A program made the position numbers and the translations under genes. Positions 9,341 through 16,853 of a stretch of 64,000 nt of DNA are shown here, piece after piece; position 1 is the stretch's first letter; each line of letters starts with the position of its first letter. The notes below the pieces were generated by a model. The model did not search any database, had not been told where the DNA came from, and saw nothing but the letters and a program-made list of their open reading frames with translations. This DNA is from DASUFZ01 sp035541475 (GTDB lineage: Bacteria; Myxococcota_A; UBA9160; SMWR01): contig DATKND010000064.1 of assembly GCA_035541475.1 (NCBI GenBank), positions 1 through 64,000 of the forward strand. The letters are read 5' to 3'.

Positions 9341-10191
9341 CGGACGTGGTTGCGCGCGATCTCCTCGCGCAGCATCGCCTCGCTGACGACGCCGCGCGTG
9401 ACGCACTCACGCAGCAGGCCGAAGAAGAACTGCTCCTGCTTGCGGTCCGGATGTCGCACGTAACGGCCGAGCAAGGCGTGGTCGCCGAACCATTCCCGGC
9501 GTAGCCGCATCAGCCTGTCGAGGAAGGGAAGCCCGAGGACCCGGTCGCCGGGCACGAAGTCGACCGGCAGCCCCGTCTTCCAGGGCTGCGTCCAGCGGCG
9601 GGTGTTGTGGAGCAGCCGCGTGCGCGAGGTCAGGTGGTCGAAGTCGTTCCACTCGGCCTCGAGCAGACCGAGCGTCTCCTCGCGCTCGCAGCGCAGGCAG
9701 ATCCAGTCGGAGTAGTCGTGCTTCCCCTCGAATAGCGAGGCGAAGTCGGCCTGGCAGCGCCAGTGCGAGAGCTGCGCGCAGTCGAGCAGCATCACGCTGG
9801 AGGCCCAGCAGGTCTTCTTCTTCCAGCCGGCGCGGCGACGCGCCAGGACCGCCTTGCCCTGCATGTCGCGCGAGAGCAGCTCCCACACGTCGCCCACCGC
9901 GAAGATGTCGGGATCGATCACGAGCGCGCGGCCCTGGAAACCCATCAGCTCGGGCGGCATGAAGCGCAGCGGCGTGAAGGACTGGAGGTCGTCGTTGTGC
10001 CAGAGGCGCCAGGCGCCGTCGCGCAGGTAGCGGCGACCCTCGTACTCGCGGAAGAAGGCGCAATGCTCCTGCTGGATGATGCGGACATCGAAAGCGTCGG
10101 GGCGCTTCGAGTTGCGGCGCAGCGCGTACTCGGCGACGAGCGCCCCGACCATCTGCTTGTCGTTGGTGTGGATGAAGACACAAGGCTTCAC
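9292..10191 (-). CDS. putative glycosyltransferase, paralog 1
   Basis: 299 residues. It begins with a Rossmann-like strand P-C-V-F-I-H-T-N and carries a D-P-D motif inside L-V-I-D-P-D-I-F-A-V-G-D-V, as expected for the metal/nucleotide-sugar site of GT-A enzymes, followed by a conserved L-L-H-N-T-R-R-W-T-Q-P-W-K-T-G block. The GT8-like assignment rests on this layout only. GTG start at 10191 overlaps the stop of the upstream sulfotransferase by 4 nt (GTGA), so the two are co-translated. It is closely similar along its full length to the glycosyltransferase at 11273-12187 on the other strand: the stretch from D-P-D to D-M-Q-G-K-A is identical in both. Local duplication is the simplest reading. 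Confidence 0.65.
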   Translation of the reverse strand: MKPCVFIHTNDKQMVGALVAEYALRRNSKRPDAFDVRIIQQEHCAFFREYEGRRYLRDGAWRLWHNDDLQSFTPLRFMPPELMGFQGRALVIDPDIFAVGDVWELLSRDMQGKAVLARRRAGWKKKTCWASSVMLLDCAQLSHWRCQADFASLFEGKHDYSDWICLRCEREETLGLLEAEWNDFDHLTSRTRLLHNTRRWTQPWKTGLPVDFVPGDRVLGLPFLDRLMRLRREWFGDHALLGRYVRHPDRKQEQFFFGLLRECVTRGVVSEAMLREEIARNHVRHDAFEVLDRTPPLPA

Positions 10192-11144
10192 GGCGTCCCC
10201 CCGGATCGTCCCGCCGGCTCGTACGGCTCGCTCGCCTTCGGCTCGCCGTAGCCGTAGACCGGCGAGAGCTTCGCGCGCACCATTGCGTCGATGCGCGCGA
10301 CCTCTTCGTCCTCGAAGTAGTCGCGGTAGCCCCCGACCTTCGCGCGCCGGACCTTGTAGGAGTCCGGATTGGAGCTGTCGCGCGCCGTCATGCGGCCGCC
10401 CGCCAGCCAGAACACGCGCTTCTCCTCGAGTTTGCGCATGTTCTCGACGGACGCGTACTCCACCGCGCCGCGGATCGCGGCGGTGTCCTCGGGCGCGCCG
10501 AGGAAGCGCACGATCTTCGCGAACACGCCCGCGGTGTCGGCGCGCAGGTCCTCGTAGCGGACGATCAGCAGATCGCGGATCCGCTCCCGCTCGTCGGCCC
10601 AGAGGTTCATGAAGTCGATGATCTTCGGCAGCCCCGCCGGGCTCGTCGCGAAGTCGTAGAGCGAGATGTCGGCGCCGTGGTCCGGGTACTCGTTCAGCGC
10701 CTTCTTGCGCGCGCGCATGCGGAACTTCCACTGGAAGTACTGCGAGACCGCGACGTCCTGGGGACTCCGCACCAGCAGGATCACGCGCTTGTCGTAGAAG
10801 TCGCGCTTGCTGTCGCGGTTGCCGCTGTAGTCCTGGATGTAGTTGTCGTGTGTCAGGAAGATGCGCGGGATGCGGCGGTCCTTGCGATGCAGGTTGTCGA
10901 AGCCGAGGAGCCGCTCCGAGCGGAGCCCGCAGTGGAGCTGGTAGAAGCGGGAGATCAGCACGCGGACCCAGGTCCGCCCGCTCTTGCCGTACGACACGAT
11001 CACCGCGTCGGCGCGCCGGAGCTTCGAGCACTGCTCGTAGCCGCGGAGCCAGCGCTCGGCGCGGCGCTTGCGGTCGCGCGGGAGCCAGAAGCCCAGGACG
11101 AGCAGCGCGTAGCGCGGTGTCTTTTCGAGCAGGTTGCGGAGCAT
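10188..11144 (-). CDS. sulfotransferase (Sulfotransfer_1 type)
   Basis: 318 residues. The 5'-PSB loop is S-Y-G-K-S-G-R-T-W-V at 51-60 and the 3'-PSB motif is V-R-S-P-Q-D-V-A-V-S at 125-134, both in the positions expected for PAPS-dependent carbohydrate or lipid sulfotransferases. A C-terminal K-V-G-G-Y-R-D-Y-F resembles the K-x-G-x-x-x-x-x-F segment that also contacts PAPS. The N-terminal 25 residues are partly hydrophobic and may associate with the membrane. ATG at 11144 is preceded by GGGAAGAGG, a good ribosome-binding site, which decided the start over an ATG 36 nt upstream. Operon with glycosyltransferase paralog 1. Confidence 0.85.
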   Translation of the reverse strand: MLRNLLEKTPRYALLVLGFWLPRDRKRRAERWLRGYEQCSKLRRADAVIVSYGKSGRTWVRVLISRFYQLHCGLRSERLLGFDNLHRKDRRIPRIFLTHDNYIQDYSGNRDSKRDFYDKRVILLVRSPQDVAVSQYFQWKFRMRARKKALNEYPDHGADISLYDFATSPAGLPKIIDFMNLWADERERIRDLLIVRYEDLRADTAGVFAKIVRFLGAPEDTAAIRGAVEYASVENMRKLEEKRVFWLAGGRMTARDSSNPDSYKVRRAKVGGYRDYFEDEEVARIDAMVRAKLSPVYGYGEPKASEPYEPAGRSGGTP

Positions 11145-11272
11145 CGCCTCTTCCCGGGGAGGGTGTTCGCACCATAACAAACGCCGTCCGGCGTGACCGC
11201 GCGGACGTCTTTCGAGGGCCCGCGCGCGGTGTTAGCCTCGATCCGCCCACCCCCCTGCCGGGAGGACGCTGC
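11145..11272. promoter_or_regulatory. divergent promoter region with short palindrome
   Basis: 128 nt between the sulfotransferase-glycosyltransferase pair (minus) and glycosyltransferase paralog 2 (plus). A perfect palindrome ACGCCG-tc-CGGCGT lies at 11181-11194, directly upstream of a minus-strand TTATGG (-10-like, at 11172-11177), so it sits where an operator for the minus-strand operon would be. GGAGGA at about 11261-11266 is the ribosome-binding site for the TTG start at 11273. The operator reading is inference from position. Confidence 0.35.
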
Positions 11273-12187
11273 TTGAACGGCGCGGACCGGCCCTGCGTCT
11301 TCGTCCACACCAATCATCGCCAGTACCTGGGAGCCCTCGTCTCGCAGCACTCCCTGCGGCGGAACTCCGCGCACGCGGACCGCTTCGACGTGCGCATCCT
11401 GCACACGCAGGATTTTCCGTTCCTGCGGGCGCGCGAGGGACAGGAGTTCCTGCGGGACGGCGTGCGCGTCCGCTGGGAGATGGAGGACCTCCAGTCCTTC
11501 ACGCCGCTGCGCTTCGCGCCTCCCGGCGAGATGGGCTACCAGGGCCGCGCGCTCGTGATCGATCCCGACATCTTCGCGGTGGGCGACGTGTGGGAGCTGC
11601 TCTCGCGCGACATGCAGGGCAAGGCGATCTGGTGTCGCACCCGGGGGAAGCCCGGCCGCGGCGAGCACATGGCGAGCAGCGTCATGCTGCTCGACAACGC
11701 GAAGCTCGCGCACTGGCGCACCGAAGAGGACTTCGCGGCGCTCTTCGACGGTCGGCGCGACTACATCGACTGGATCGGGCTGCGCTACGAGCGGCGCGAC
11801 ACGATCGGGCTGCTCGAGCCCGAGTGGAACGACTTCGACCACCTGACTCCGCAAACGCGCCTGCTCCACAACACGCGCCGGCGCACCCAGCCGTGGAAGA
11901 CGGGCCTGCCGATGGACTTCCGGCCGGCGCGCAAGCGCGTGCTGGTCGCGAAGCCGGCCACCTGGCTCGGCCCGGTGCGGCGACGCCTCTTCGGCGATCC
12001 GCACGAGAGCGGCGTCTACCAGCCGCACCCGGATCGCGAGCAGGAGCGCTTCTTCTTCGGCCTCCTGCGCGAGTGCGTGGACGCCGGTGTCGTGGACGAG
12101 AAGCTGCTGCGCGAGGAGATGCGCCAGAACCATCTCCGCCACGACGCACTCGAGCTGCTCGACCGCACGCCGCACGCGGCCGCCTAG
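11273..12187 (+). CDS. putative glycosyltransferase, paralog 2
   Basis: 304 residues, paralog of the gene at 9292-10191. It shares the start P-C-V-F-V-H-T-N, the block L-Q-S-F-T-P-L-R-F, the putative metal site D-P-D-I-F-A-V-G-D-V and the C-terminal E-Q-E-R-F-F-F-G-L-L-R-E-C-V. It differs mainly in a short insertion after the T-G-L-P-M-D-F block. The start is TTG at 11273 with GGAGGA seven bases upstream; no ATG is available near the start of homology. The ABC exporter gene follows after 19 nt, so sugar transfer and export are probably coordinated. Donor and acceptor are unknown. Confidence 0.65.
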   Translation: MNGADRPCVFVHTNHRQYLGALVSQHSLRRNSAHADRFDVRILHTQDFPFLRAREGQEFLRDGVRVRWEMEDLQSFTPLRFAPPGEMGYQGRALVIDPDIFAVGDVWELLSRDMQGKAIWCRTRGKPGRGEHMASSVMLLDNAKLAHWRTEEDFAALFDGRRDYIDWIGLRYERRDTIGLLEPEWNDFDHLTPQTRLLHNTRRRTQPWKTGLPMDFRPARKRVLVAKPATWLGPVRRRLFGDPHESGVYQPHPDREQERFFFGLLRECVDAGVVDEKLLREEMRQNHLRHDALELLDRTPHAAA

Positions 12188-12206
12188 GCCGCCGCCGGGC
12201 CCGCCA

Positions 12207-13928
12207 ATGCGCGTGCTCTTCGATTACGCACGACGCTATCCGTGGCGCAGCGCCGTCACATTGCTGCTGCTGCTCGCGTCCGGCGCGGCCGAAGGCGTGA
12301 GCCTCGGTGCGCTGGTCCCGCTCTTCGCGCTCTCCGAGCCCGGCGCGAACGACAAGACGAACAGCCTCTCGCGCAGCGTGATCGACGCGATGCATCACCT
12401 CGGCATTGCGCCCGATCTCGGCCCTCTGATCGCCGTCGTCGCGGTGTTCATGACGCTGCGCGCCGGGCTCGACTTCGTCGCGTACCGCTTCGTCGGCTAC
12501 ACGATCGCGAACATCGCGACCGACCTGCGCCTCGCGCTGGTGCGCGCGCTGCTCGCGGTGCGCTGGGAGTACTTCCACTCGCAGCCGGTCGGGCGCTTCG
12601 TCAACGCGATGTCGAGCGAGGCGGACCGCGCCTCCAAGACCTACTTCCAGGGCGCGAAGTTCGTCGCGATCGCGGTGCAGCTCGCCGTCTACGCGATCGT
12701 CGCGCTCTTCGTCTCGTGGAAGGCCACGCTCTGCTACCTGGCGAGCGCGGGCGCGATCGCGGTAGGGCTGCATCGCCTCGTGCGCGTCGCGCGTCGTTCG
12801 GGCAAGCGCCAGACCAAGATCCTGCGCTCGATCGCCGCGCAGCTCAACGACAGCGTGCTGTCGGTCAAGTCGCTGAAGGCGATGGGCCGGGAGAAGCTCG
12901 CCGACAAGGTGCTCGCGGGGCAGACCACCGCGCTCGACCGCGCGCTGCGCCTCGAGGTGATTGCGAAGCAAGGCCTCAAGTCCGCGCAGCTCGCGATCTT
13001 CGCCCTGCTCGTCGGCACCGGCTACTGGTACCTGGTCGCGTCCTGGCAGCTGCCGAAGTCCGAGGCGATGGTGCTGATCTTTCTGTTCGTGCGCGTGCTG
13101 GTGACGGTCGGAAACCTCCAGGAGATGCACCAGACGGCGGCCGTCGGCGAGAGCGCCTACTCCGCGCTCCTGGGCATGATCCACGGCGCGCAGGCGCAGG
13201 AGGAGCATTCGTCCGGCACGCGCTCGCCGTCGCTCGAGCGCGGCCTCCGGCTCGACGACGTGTTCTTCGCCTACGAGGGCAAGGAGCCCGTGCTGCGCGG
13301 CCTCACGCTCGAGATCCCGGCCGGCACGTCGACCGCGCTGCTCGGGCTCTCCGGCGTCGGCAAGACGACCATCGTCGACCTGATCATTGGCCTGCTGCGC
13401 CCGCAACACGGCTCGGTGACGGTGGACGGCGTGCCGCTGCAGGAGCTCGACCTCAACGCCTGGCGGCGCATGATCGGCTACGTGCCGCAGGACGCGCTGC
13501 TGCTCCACGACAGCGTGCTCCACAACGTGAGCCTCGGCGATCCGAGCATCGACGCGGCGTGCGCCGAGCGCGCGCTGCGCAAGGCGGGCGCGTGGGACTT
13601 CGTGTCCGCGCTGCCCGAAGGCATCCACGCCTCCGTCGGCGAGCGCGGCACGCGGCTCTCGGGCGGACAGCGCCAGCGGATCGTGATCGCGCGCGCGCTC
13701 GCGCTCGAGCCGAAGCTCCTGATCCTCGACGAGGCCACCAGCTCGCTCGACCCGCAGACCGAGGAAGAGGTCTGGCGGATCCTGATGAGCCTGCACGGGA
13801 AGATCACGGTCGTCGCGATCACCCACCGGCCGGTGCTCGTCCGCAGCGTCGACCGCGCCTTCCGCATCGAGAAGGGCATCGCGGTGCGCGTCGAGTCGGG
13901 CGAGGCCGCGGTTCGGAGCCTCGGCTGA
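12207..13928 (+). CDS. ABC exporter, fused permease and ATPase (MsbA-like)
   Basis: 573 residues: an N-terminal six-helix ABC transmembrane domain (about 1-330) and a C-terminal nucleotide-binding domain. Walker A G-L-S-G-V-G-K-T-T has its Lys at about 386, the signature L-S-G-G-Q follows, and Walker B L-L-I-L-D-E has Asp508 and the catalytic Glu509. A half-transporter that homodimerises, of the MsbA/lipid-flippase or LapB/HlyB-like group without a peptidase domain. Wedged between a glycosyltransferase and an ELM1-like gene, it most likely moves a glycolipid or an oligosaccharide-lipid across the inner membrane. Its stop codon overlaps the start region of the next gene, so they are co-translated. 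Confidence 0.9.
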   Translation: MRVLFDYARRYPWRSAVTLLLLLASGAAEGVSLGALVPLFALSEPGANDKTNSLSRSVIDAMHHLGIAPDLGPLIAVVAVFMTLRAGLDFVAYRFVGYTIANIATDLRLALVRALLAVRWEYFHSQPVGRFVNAMSSEADRASKTYFQGAKFVAIAVQLAVYAIVALFVSWKATLCYLASAGAIAVGLHRLVRVARRSGKRQTKILRSIAAQLNDSVLSVKSLKAMGREKLADKVLAGQTTALDRALRLEVIAKQGLKSAQLAIFALLVGTGYWYLVASWQLPKSEAMVLIFLFVRVLVTVGNLQEMHQTAAVGESAYSALLGMIHGAQAQEEHSSGTRSPSLERGLRLDDVFFAYEGKEPVLRGLTLEIPAGTSTALLGLSGVGKTTIVDLIIGLLRPQHGSVTVDGVPLQELDLNAWRRMIGYVPQDALLLHDSVLHNVSLGDPSIDAACAERALRKAGAWDFVSALPEGIHASVGERGTRLSGGQRQRIVIARALALEPKLLILDEATSSLDPQTEEEVWRILMSLHGKITVVAITHRPVLVRSVDRAFRIEKGIAVRVESGEAAVRSLG

Positions 13929-15013
13929 CGCCTCGCGTCTGGCTCGTGCTCGGCGACAAGCGCGGCGACAACGCGCAGGTCGAGGTGCTCGCGGACGCGC
14001 TCGGCTGGCCGTTCGAGCGCCGCCACATCGCGCTGAAGGAGCAGTGGGTCTTCGGCAAGCCGCGCGTCGAGCCCTCGCTGCACCACCTTGACGCGAGCCG
14101 CTCCGATCCCCTCGAGCCGCCGTGGCCCGACCTGATCCTGACGATCGGGCGGCGCCCCTCGATGGCTGCGCTCTGGGTGAAGGTGCAGAGCCGGGGACAC
14201 TCGCGCGTGGTGCTGGTCGGCAAGCCCGCCGGACGCCTCGATCTCTTCGACCTCGTGATCGCGAGCGCGGAGGCCCAGATCCCGCCGCTGCCGCGCGTCT
14301 TCAAGATGAGCTTCCCGCTGATGCGCGTCGCCGAGCGCGAGGTCGCCGAAGCGGCAGAGGCCTGGCGCGCTCGCTTCGCCTCGCTGCCACGGCCGCTGGT
14401 CGCGTTCCTGGTCGGCGGGCCGACGCGGCCCTTCGTCTACGACGAGCGCGTCGTGCGACGCCTCGACGCGCTCGCGCGCGAGGTCGTCGCGAAGGGCGGC
14501 ACGCCCTACTTCACCACCAGCCGCCGCACGCCGCCCGCGTTCGTCGAGTCGCTCGCGCGCGCGCTGCCGGATGGCGCGCCGCTCTTCCGCTTCGCGCCGG
14601 ACGCCGTCGAGAATCCGTACCGCGCGCTGCTCGGCCTCGCCGACGCCTTCCTGGTGACGGGCGACAGCATCTCGATGATGGTCGAGGTGATCCGGCTGCG
14701 GCGGCCGCTCGCGATCCTGCCGATGCCGACGGGCCCGCTCGGGGCGCTCGACGCGCGCCGCCGCGCGCTCGCGCGCTGGCTCTTCTCGCCGGGCGACGGC
14801 GCGGCGAGCGGTCTGCGCCGGGCGCTCGGACACGCGCTCTTCCGCACGCGCATCCTGTCGCAGACGCGCGACTTCCCGGCCTTCCATCGCACGCTGGTGT
14901 CGCGCGGGCTCGCGGTCTTCGCGGGCGAGCCCTTCCGCGCGCCGGCGGGCGACGTGCCCGACGACCTCGCCGTCGCCGCGGCGCGCGTGCGCGCGCTGAT
15001 CAGCCCCGCTTGA
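13925..15013 (+). CDS. ELM1-like protein, paralog 2 (probable CTG start)
   Basis: 362 residues of the ELM1 family, with G-D-K-R-G-D-N-A-Q near the N-terminus, P-W-P-D-L-I-L-T-I-G-R-R next and T-G-D-S-I-S-M-M-V-E in the C-terminal half, matching the paralog at 5940-7055. There is no ATG, GTG or TTG in frame at the start of homology: upstream codons have none for a long way, and the first downstream GTG (13946) would remove the first beta strand. CTG at 13925 overlaps the ABC exporter stop in a CTGA arrangement, so translational coupling onto a rare CTG start is the best reading. The 3' end overlaps the convergent oxygenase gene by 14 nt. Confidence 0.75.
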   Translation: MTPRVWLVLGDKRGDNAQVEVLADALGWPFERRHIALKEQWVFGKPRVEPSLHHLDASRSDPLEPPWPDLILTIGRRPSMAALWVKVQSRGHSRVVLVGKPAGRLDLFDLVIASAEAQIPPLPRVFKMSFPLMRVAEREVAEAAEAWRARFASLPRPLVAFLVGGPTRPFVYDERVVRRLDALAREVVAKGGTPYFTTSRRTPPAFVESLARALPDGAPLFRFAPDAVENPYRALLGLADAFLVTGDSISMMVEVIRLRRPLAILPMPTGPLGALDARRRALARWLFSPGDGAASGLRRALGHALFRTRILSQTRDFPAFHRTLVSRGLAVFAGEPFRAPAGDVPDDLAVAAARVRALISPA

Positions 15014-15623
15014 GCAGCCGCTTCAGGTGCCGCCGCCAGCTCCCGTACTTGTTCTCTCCGCGCTTCTTGTCCTTCGGACGCACCCAGTACATCTGCAGCG
15101 AGCGGCGCTCCCCGACGAACGGCTCGAAGCCGTGATACGAGGTCTCCGAGCGGCGGAAGACGATCAGATTGCCGGCGGCGGGCGTGATCTCGGCCGCGTA
15201 GTCGCGCACGTCGTGCTTGCCGCGCAGCAGCCGCAGGCGGCCCGCCGCATGCGGCCAGGTCTCGTTGAAGTAGATCAGCGCGGTCACGACCTTCACGCGC
15301 GAGTCGTTGTGCACGGCGCCGTCGGATTCCTCGGAGAGGCGGCGGAAGGTCATCTCGAGGCGCAGCGGGTCGAGGTCGACGCCGAACTTCGCGGCGACGT
15401 GCGCACGCAGCTCGGGAGAGTGGAGCTCCTTCACCAGCATCTCGCAGGCCGGCCCGAAGGAGAGGACCTCGGGCGGGAAGTTCCCCGGATCCGCGATCTG
15501 CGGGTAGTCGCGGTTGATGGCCGCGAGCGCCTCGGGCCGCACGAAGTGCTCCACGATCACGTGATCGCACGGGTCGTGCTGGAGCGGCGTGCGATCGAAG
15601 GCCTCGAGATCGAGCAGCGACAT
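15000..15623 (-). CDS. 2-oxoglutarate/Fe(II)-dependent oxygenase
   Basis: 207 residues with the double-stranded beta-helix iron triad: His105 and Asp107 in V-H-N-D-S-R, and His164 in S-Y-H-G-F-E; Arg173/Arg174 (G-E-R-R-S) about nine residues later are placed to bind 2-oxoglutarate. This is the prolyl 4-hydroxylase-like superfamily, many members of which hydroxylate small molecules, lipids or proteins. Start ATG at 15623. It points toward the ELM1 paralog and overlaps it by 14 nt at the 3' ends. The C-terminus is Lys/Arg-rich. Substrate unknown; a role in modifying the neighbouring glycolipid is conceivable but not shown. Confidence 0.8.
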   Translation of the reverse strand: MSLLDLEAFDRTPLQHDPCDHVIVEHFVRPEALAAINRDYPQIADPGNFPPEVLSFGPACEMLVKELHSPELRAHVAAKFGVDLDPLRLEMTFRRLSEESDGAVHNDSRVKVVTALIYFNETWPHAAGRLRLLRGKHDVRDYAAEITPAAGNLIVFRRSETSYHGFEPFVGERRSLQMYWVRPKDKKRGENKYGSWRRHLKRLLKRG

Positions 15624-15675
15624 GTCGCCAATCTAGCCGCCGGGCCTTCGCGCTCGCTAATCGCTCGCGCTCGGG

Positions 15676-16827
15676 CTACCGGCCTTCGCTCGGCTCCGCC
15701 TCGCTGCGCGTCGGCCGACGTCCGTCGGCCTCCTTGCTGCCGTCCGCGACTCGATGCGCGAACTCGCGACAGCGCGCGGCGAGCTCGGCGTCGTCCTGCG
15801 CCGTCAGCAGGGCGCCGCCGATCAGCAGCATCGAGTCGCGCCCGTAGAACGAGACGATCTCGGGGATCTCCGCGAGCGCGATGCCGCCGCCCGGCACCGG
15901 AAAGGACGGCCGGAGGCCGTGGAGCGGCTCGCGCAGGCGGTCCGCGAGCGCGCGGCACGCGGCGCGCGGTGTCCCGTAACGCCCCGCGTAGCCGACGAAG
16001 ATGACGGCGTCGGCACCGAAGAGGCGGAAGAGCGTCCCGAAGAGCGCCTCGGGCGCGAAGCGCAGCGCGCCGCCGAACGACGGGTGCGCCAGCACGGGCA
16101 CGCTCGAGCGCCGACACAGCTCTGCGAAGGCCGGGAGTCCGAGCAGCATCGGCGACGCCATCACGGCGTGCGCGCCGAGGTCCTCCGCAAGGCGGAGCTG
16201 CCGCAGCAAGGTGTCGGGCGCGCCGATCAGGTTCGGCGCGTAGAGCGTGCGCCGGCCCGTCTCCTGCGCGACCTCGTCGACCGCCTCCAGACACGCGCGC
16301 ACGCGCGCCTCGAACGGGCAGAAGGCGTGGTCCGCGAGACCCTGATCGTCCTTCACGACGTCGAGCCCGGCGCGCGCGAAGATGCGCAGTCGCTCCGCGA
16401 GCGCGTCCGGCGTGAGGCCCATCGGCTTGACCGCCGTGCACGTCAGCGCGCGCGCCTCGACACAGGTTGCCTTGCGCAGCCCCTCGATGCCGAAGCGCGG
16501 TCCGCCGAGCGCCCGGCAGAGCGACGCCGGCGGATCGATCGCGACGCACTCGGCGTCCGGCTGCAGCGAGGTCATGCCGAAGGCGACGTTGAGCAGCTGC
16601 GCGGGATCGTGCGCGGTGGTCTCGATCGGGTAGGCGATCGTGACGCGCGAGTCGGAGCCATCTTCGTCGATCGCCTCCACGCGCCCGACGATCCGCTCGC
16701 GCAGAGACTCGTCGCGCAGCGCCGCGCGCGGCACCTCGACCGTCTGCTCGCGCGCGATCTCCTCGGCGCGCGACTCCGCCGCGCGGCGATCGACCGCCAG
16801 CCGGTAGGTGACGCGCAGGCTCTCCAC
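15676..16827 (-). CDS. RuBisCO-like protein (form IV)
   Basis: 383 residues with the RuBisCO large-subunit barrel. Active-site landmarks by alignment to plant numbering: Lys134 in T-A-V-K-P (K175); K159-D160-D161-Q162 (K201, D202, D203, E204), so the metal-ligating Glu is Gln; His248 in L-A-H-P-S (H294 region); a P-G-G-G-I phosphate loop at 312-316 (S379-G-G region). The loop-6 lysine (K334) has no counterpart in V-G-Y-A-G-R-Y-G. It is therefore not a carboxylase. Known RuBisCO-like proteins act as enolases, isomerases or decarboxylases on sugar phosphates or methylthio compounds; none is implied by the neighbours. GTG start at 16827, 27 nt after the stop of the LLM oxidoreductase gene: an operon. 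The last 20 residues derive from a repeat element. Confidence 0.82.
   Translation of the reverse strand: MESLRVTYRLAVDRRAAESRAEEIAREQTVEVPRAALRDESLRERIVGRVEAIDEDGSDSRVTIAYPIETTAHDPAQLLNVAFGMTSLQPDAECVAIDPPASLCRALGGPRFGIEGLRKATCVEARALTCTAVKPMGLTPDALAERLRIFARAGLDVVKDDQGLADHAFCPFEARVRACLEAVDEVAQETGRRTLYAPNLIGAPDTLLRQLRLAEDLGAHAVMASPMLLGLPAFAELCRRSSVPVLAHPSFGGALRFAPEALFGTLFRLFGADAVIFVGYAGRYGTPRAACRALADRLREPLHGLRPSFPVPGGGIALAEIPEIVSFYGRDSMLLIGGALLTAQDDAELAARCREFAHRVADGSKEADGRRPTRSEAEPSEGR
15684..15710 (+). repeat. 27-nt dispersed repeat, copy A
   Basis: Consensus CTYCGCTCGGCTN followed by CGCCTCGCTGCGCG. Copy A differs from copy B (31196-31222) at one base and from copy C (55288-55314, minus strand) at two. 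It lies inside the last codons of the RuBisCO-like gene, antisense to it, and is followed by an 18-nt hairpin GGCCGACG-tc-CGTCGGCC (15713-15730). The C-terminal tail of the encoded protein after about residue 363 is therefore made of repeat sequence. Confidence 0.7.
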
Positions 16828-16853
16828 GGCTCGGGTCTTCGCTCGCCCGCCCC

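Noticed and set aside
15676..16827. Functional RuBisCO carboxylase
   Set aside because: E204-equivalent is Gln, loop-6 Lys is missing and there is no small subunit or phosphoribulokinase; form IV RuBisCO-like is the supportable call.
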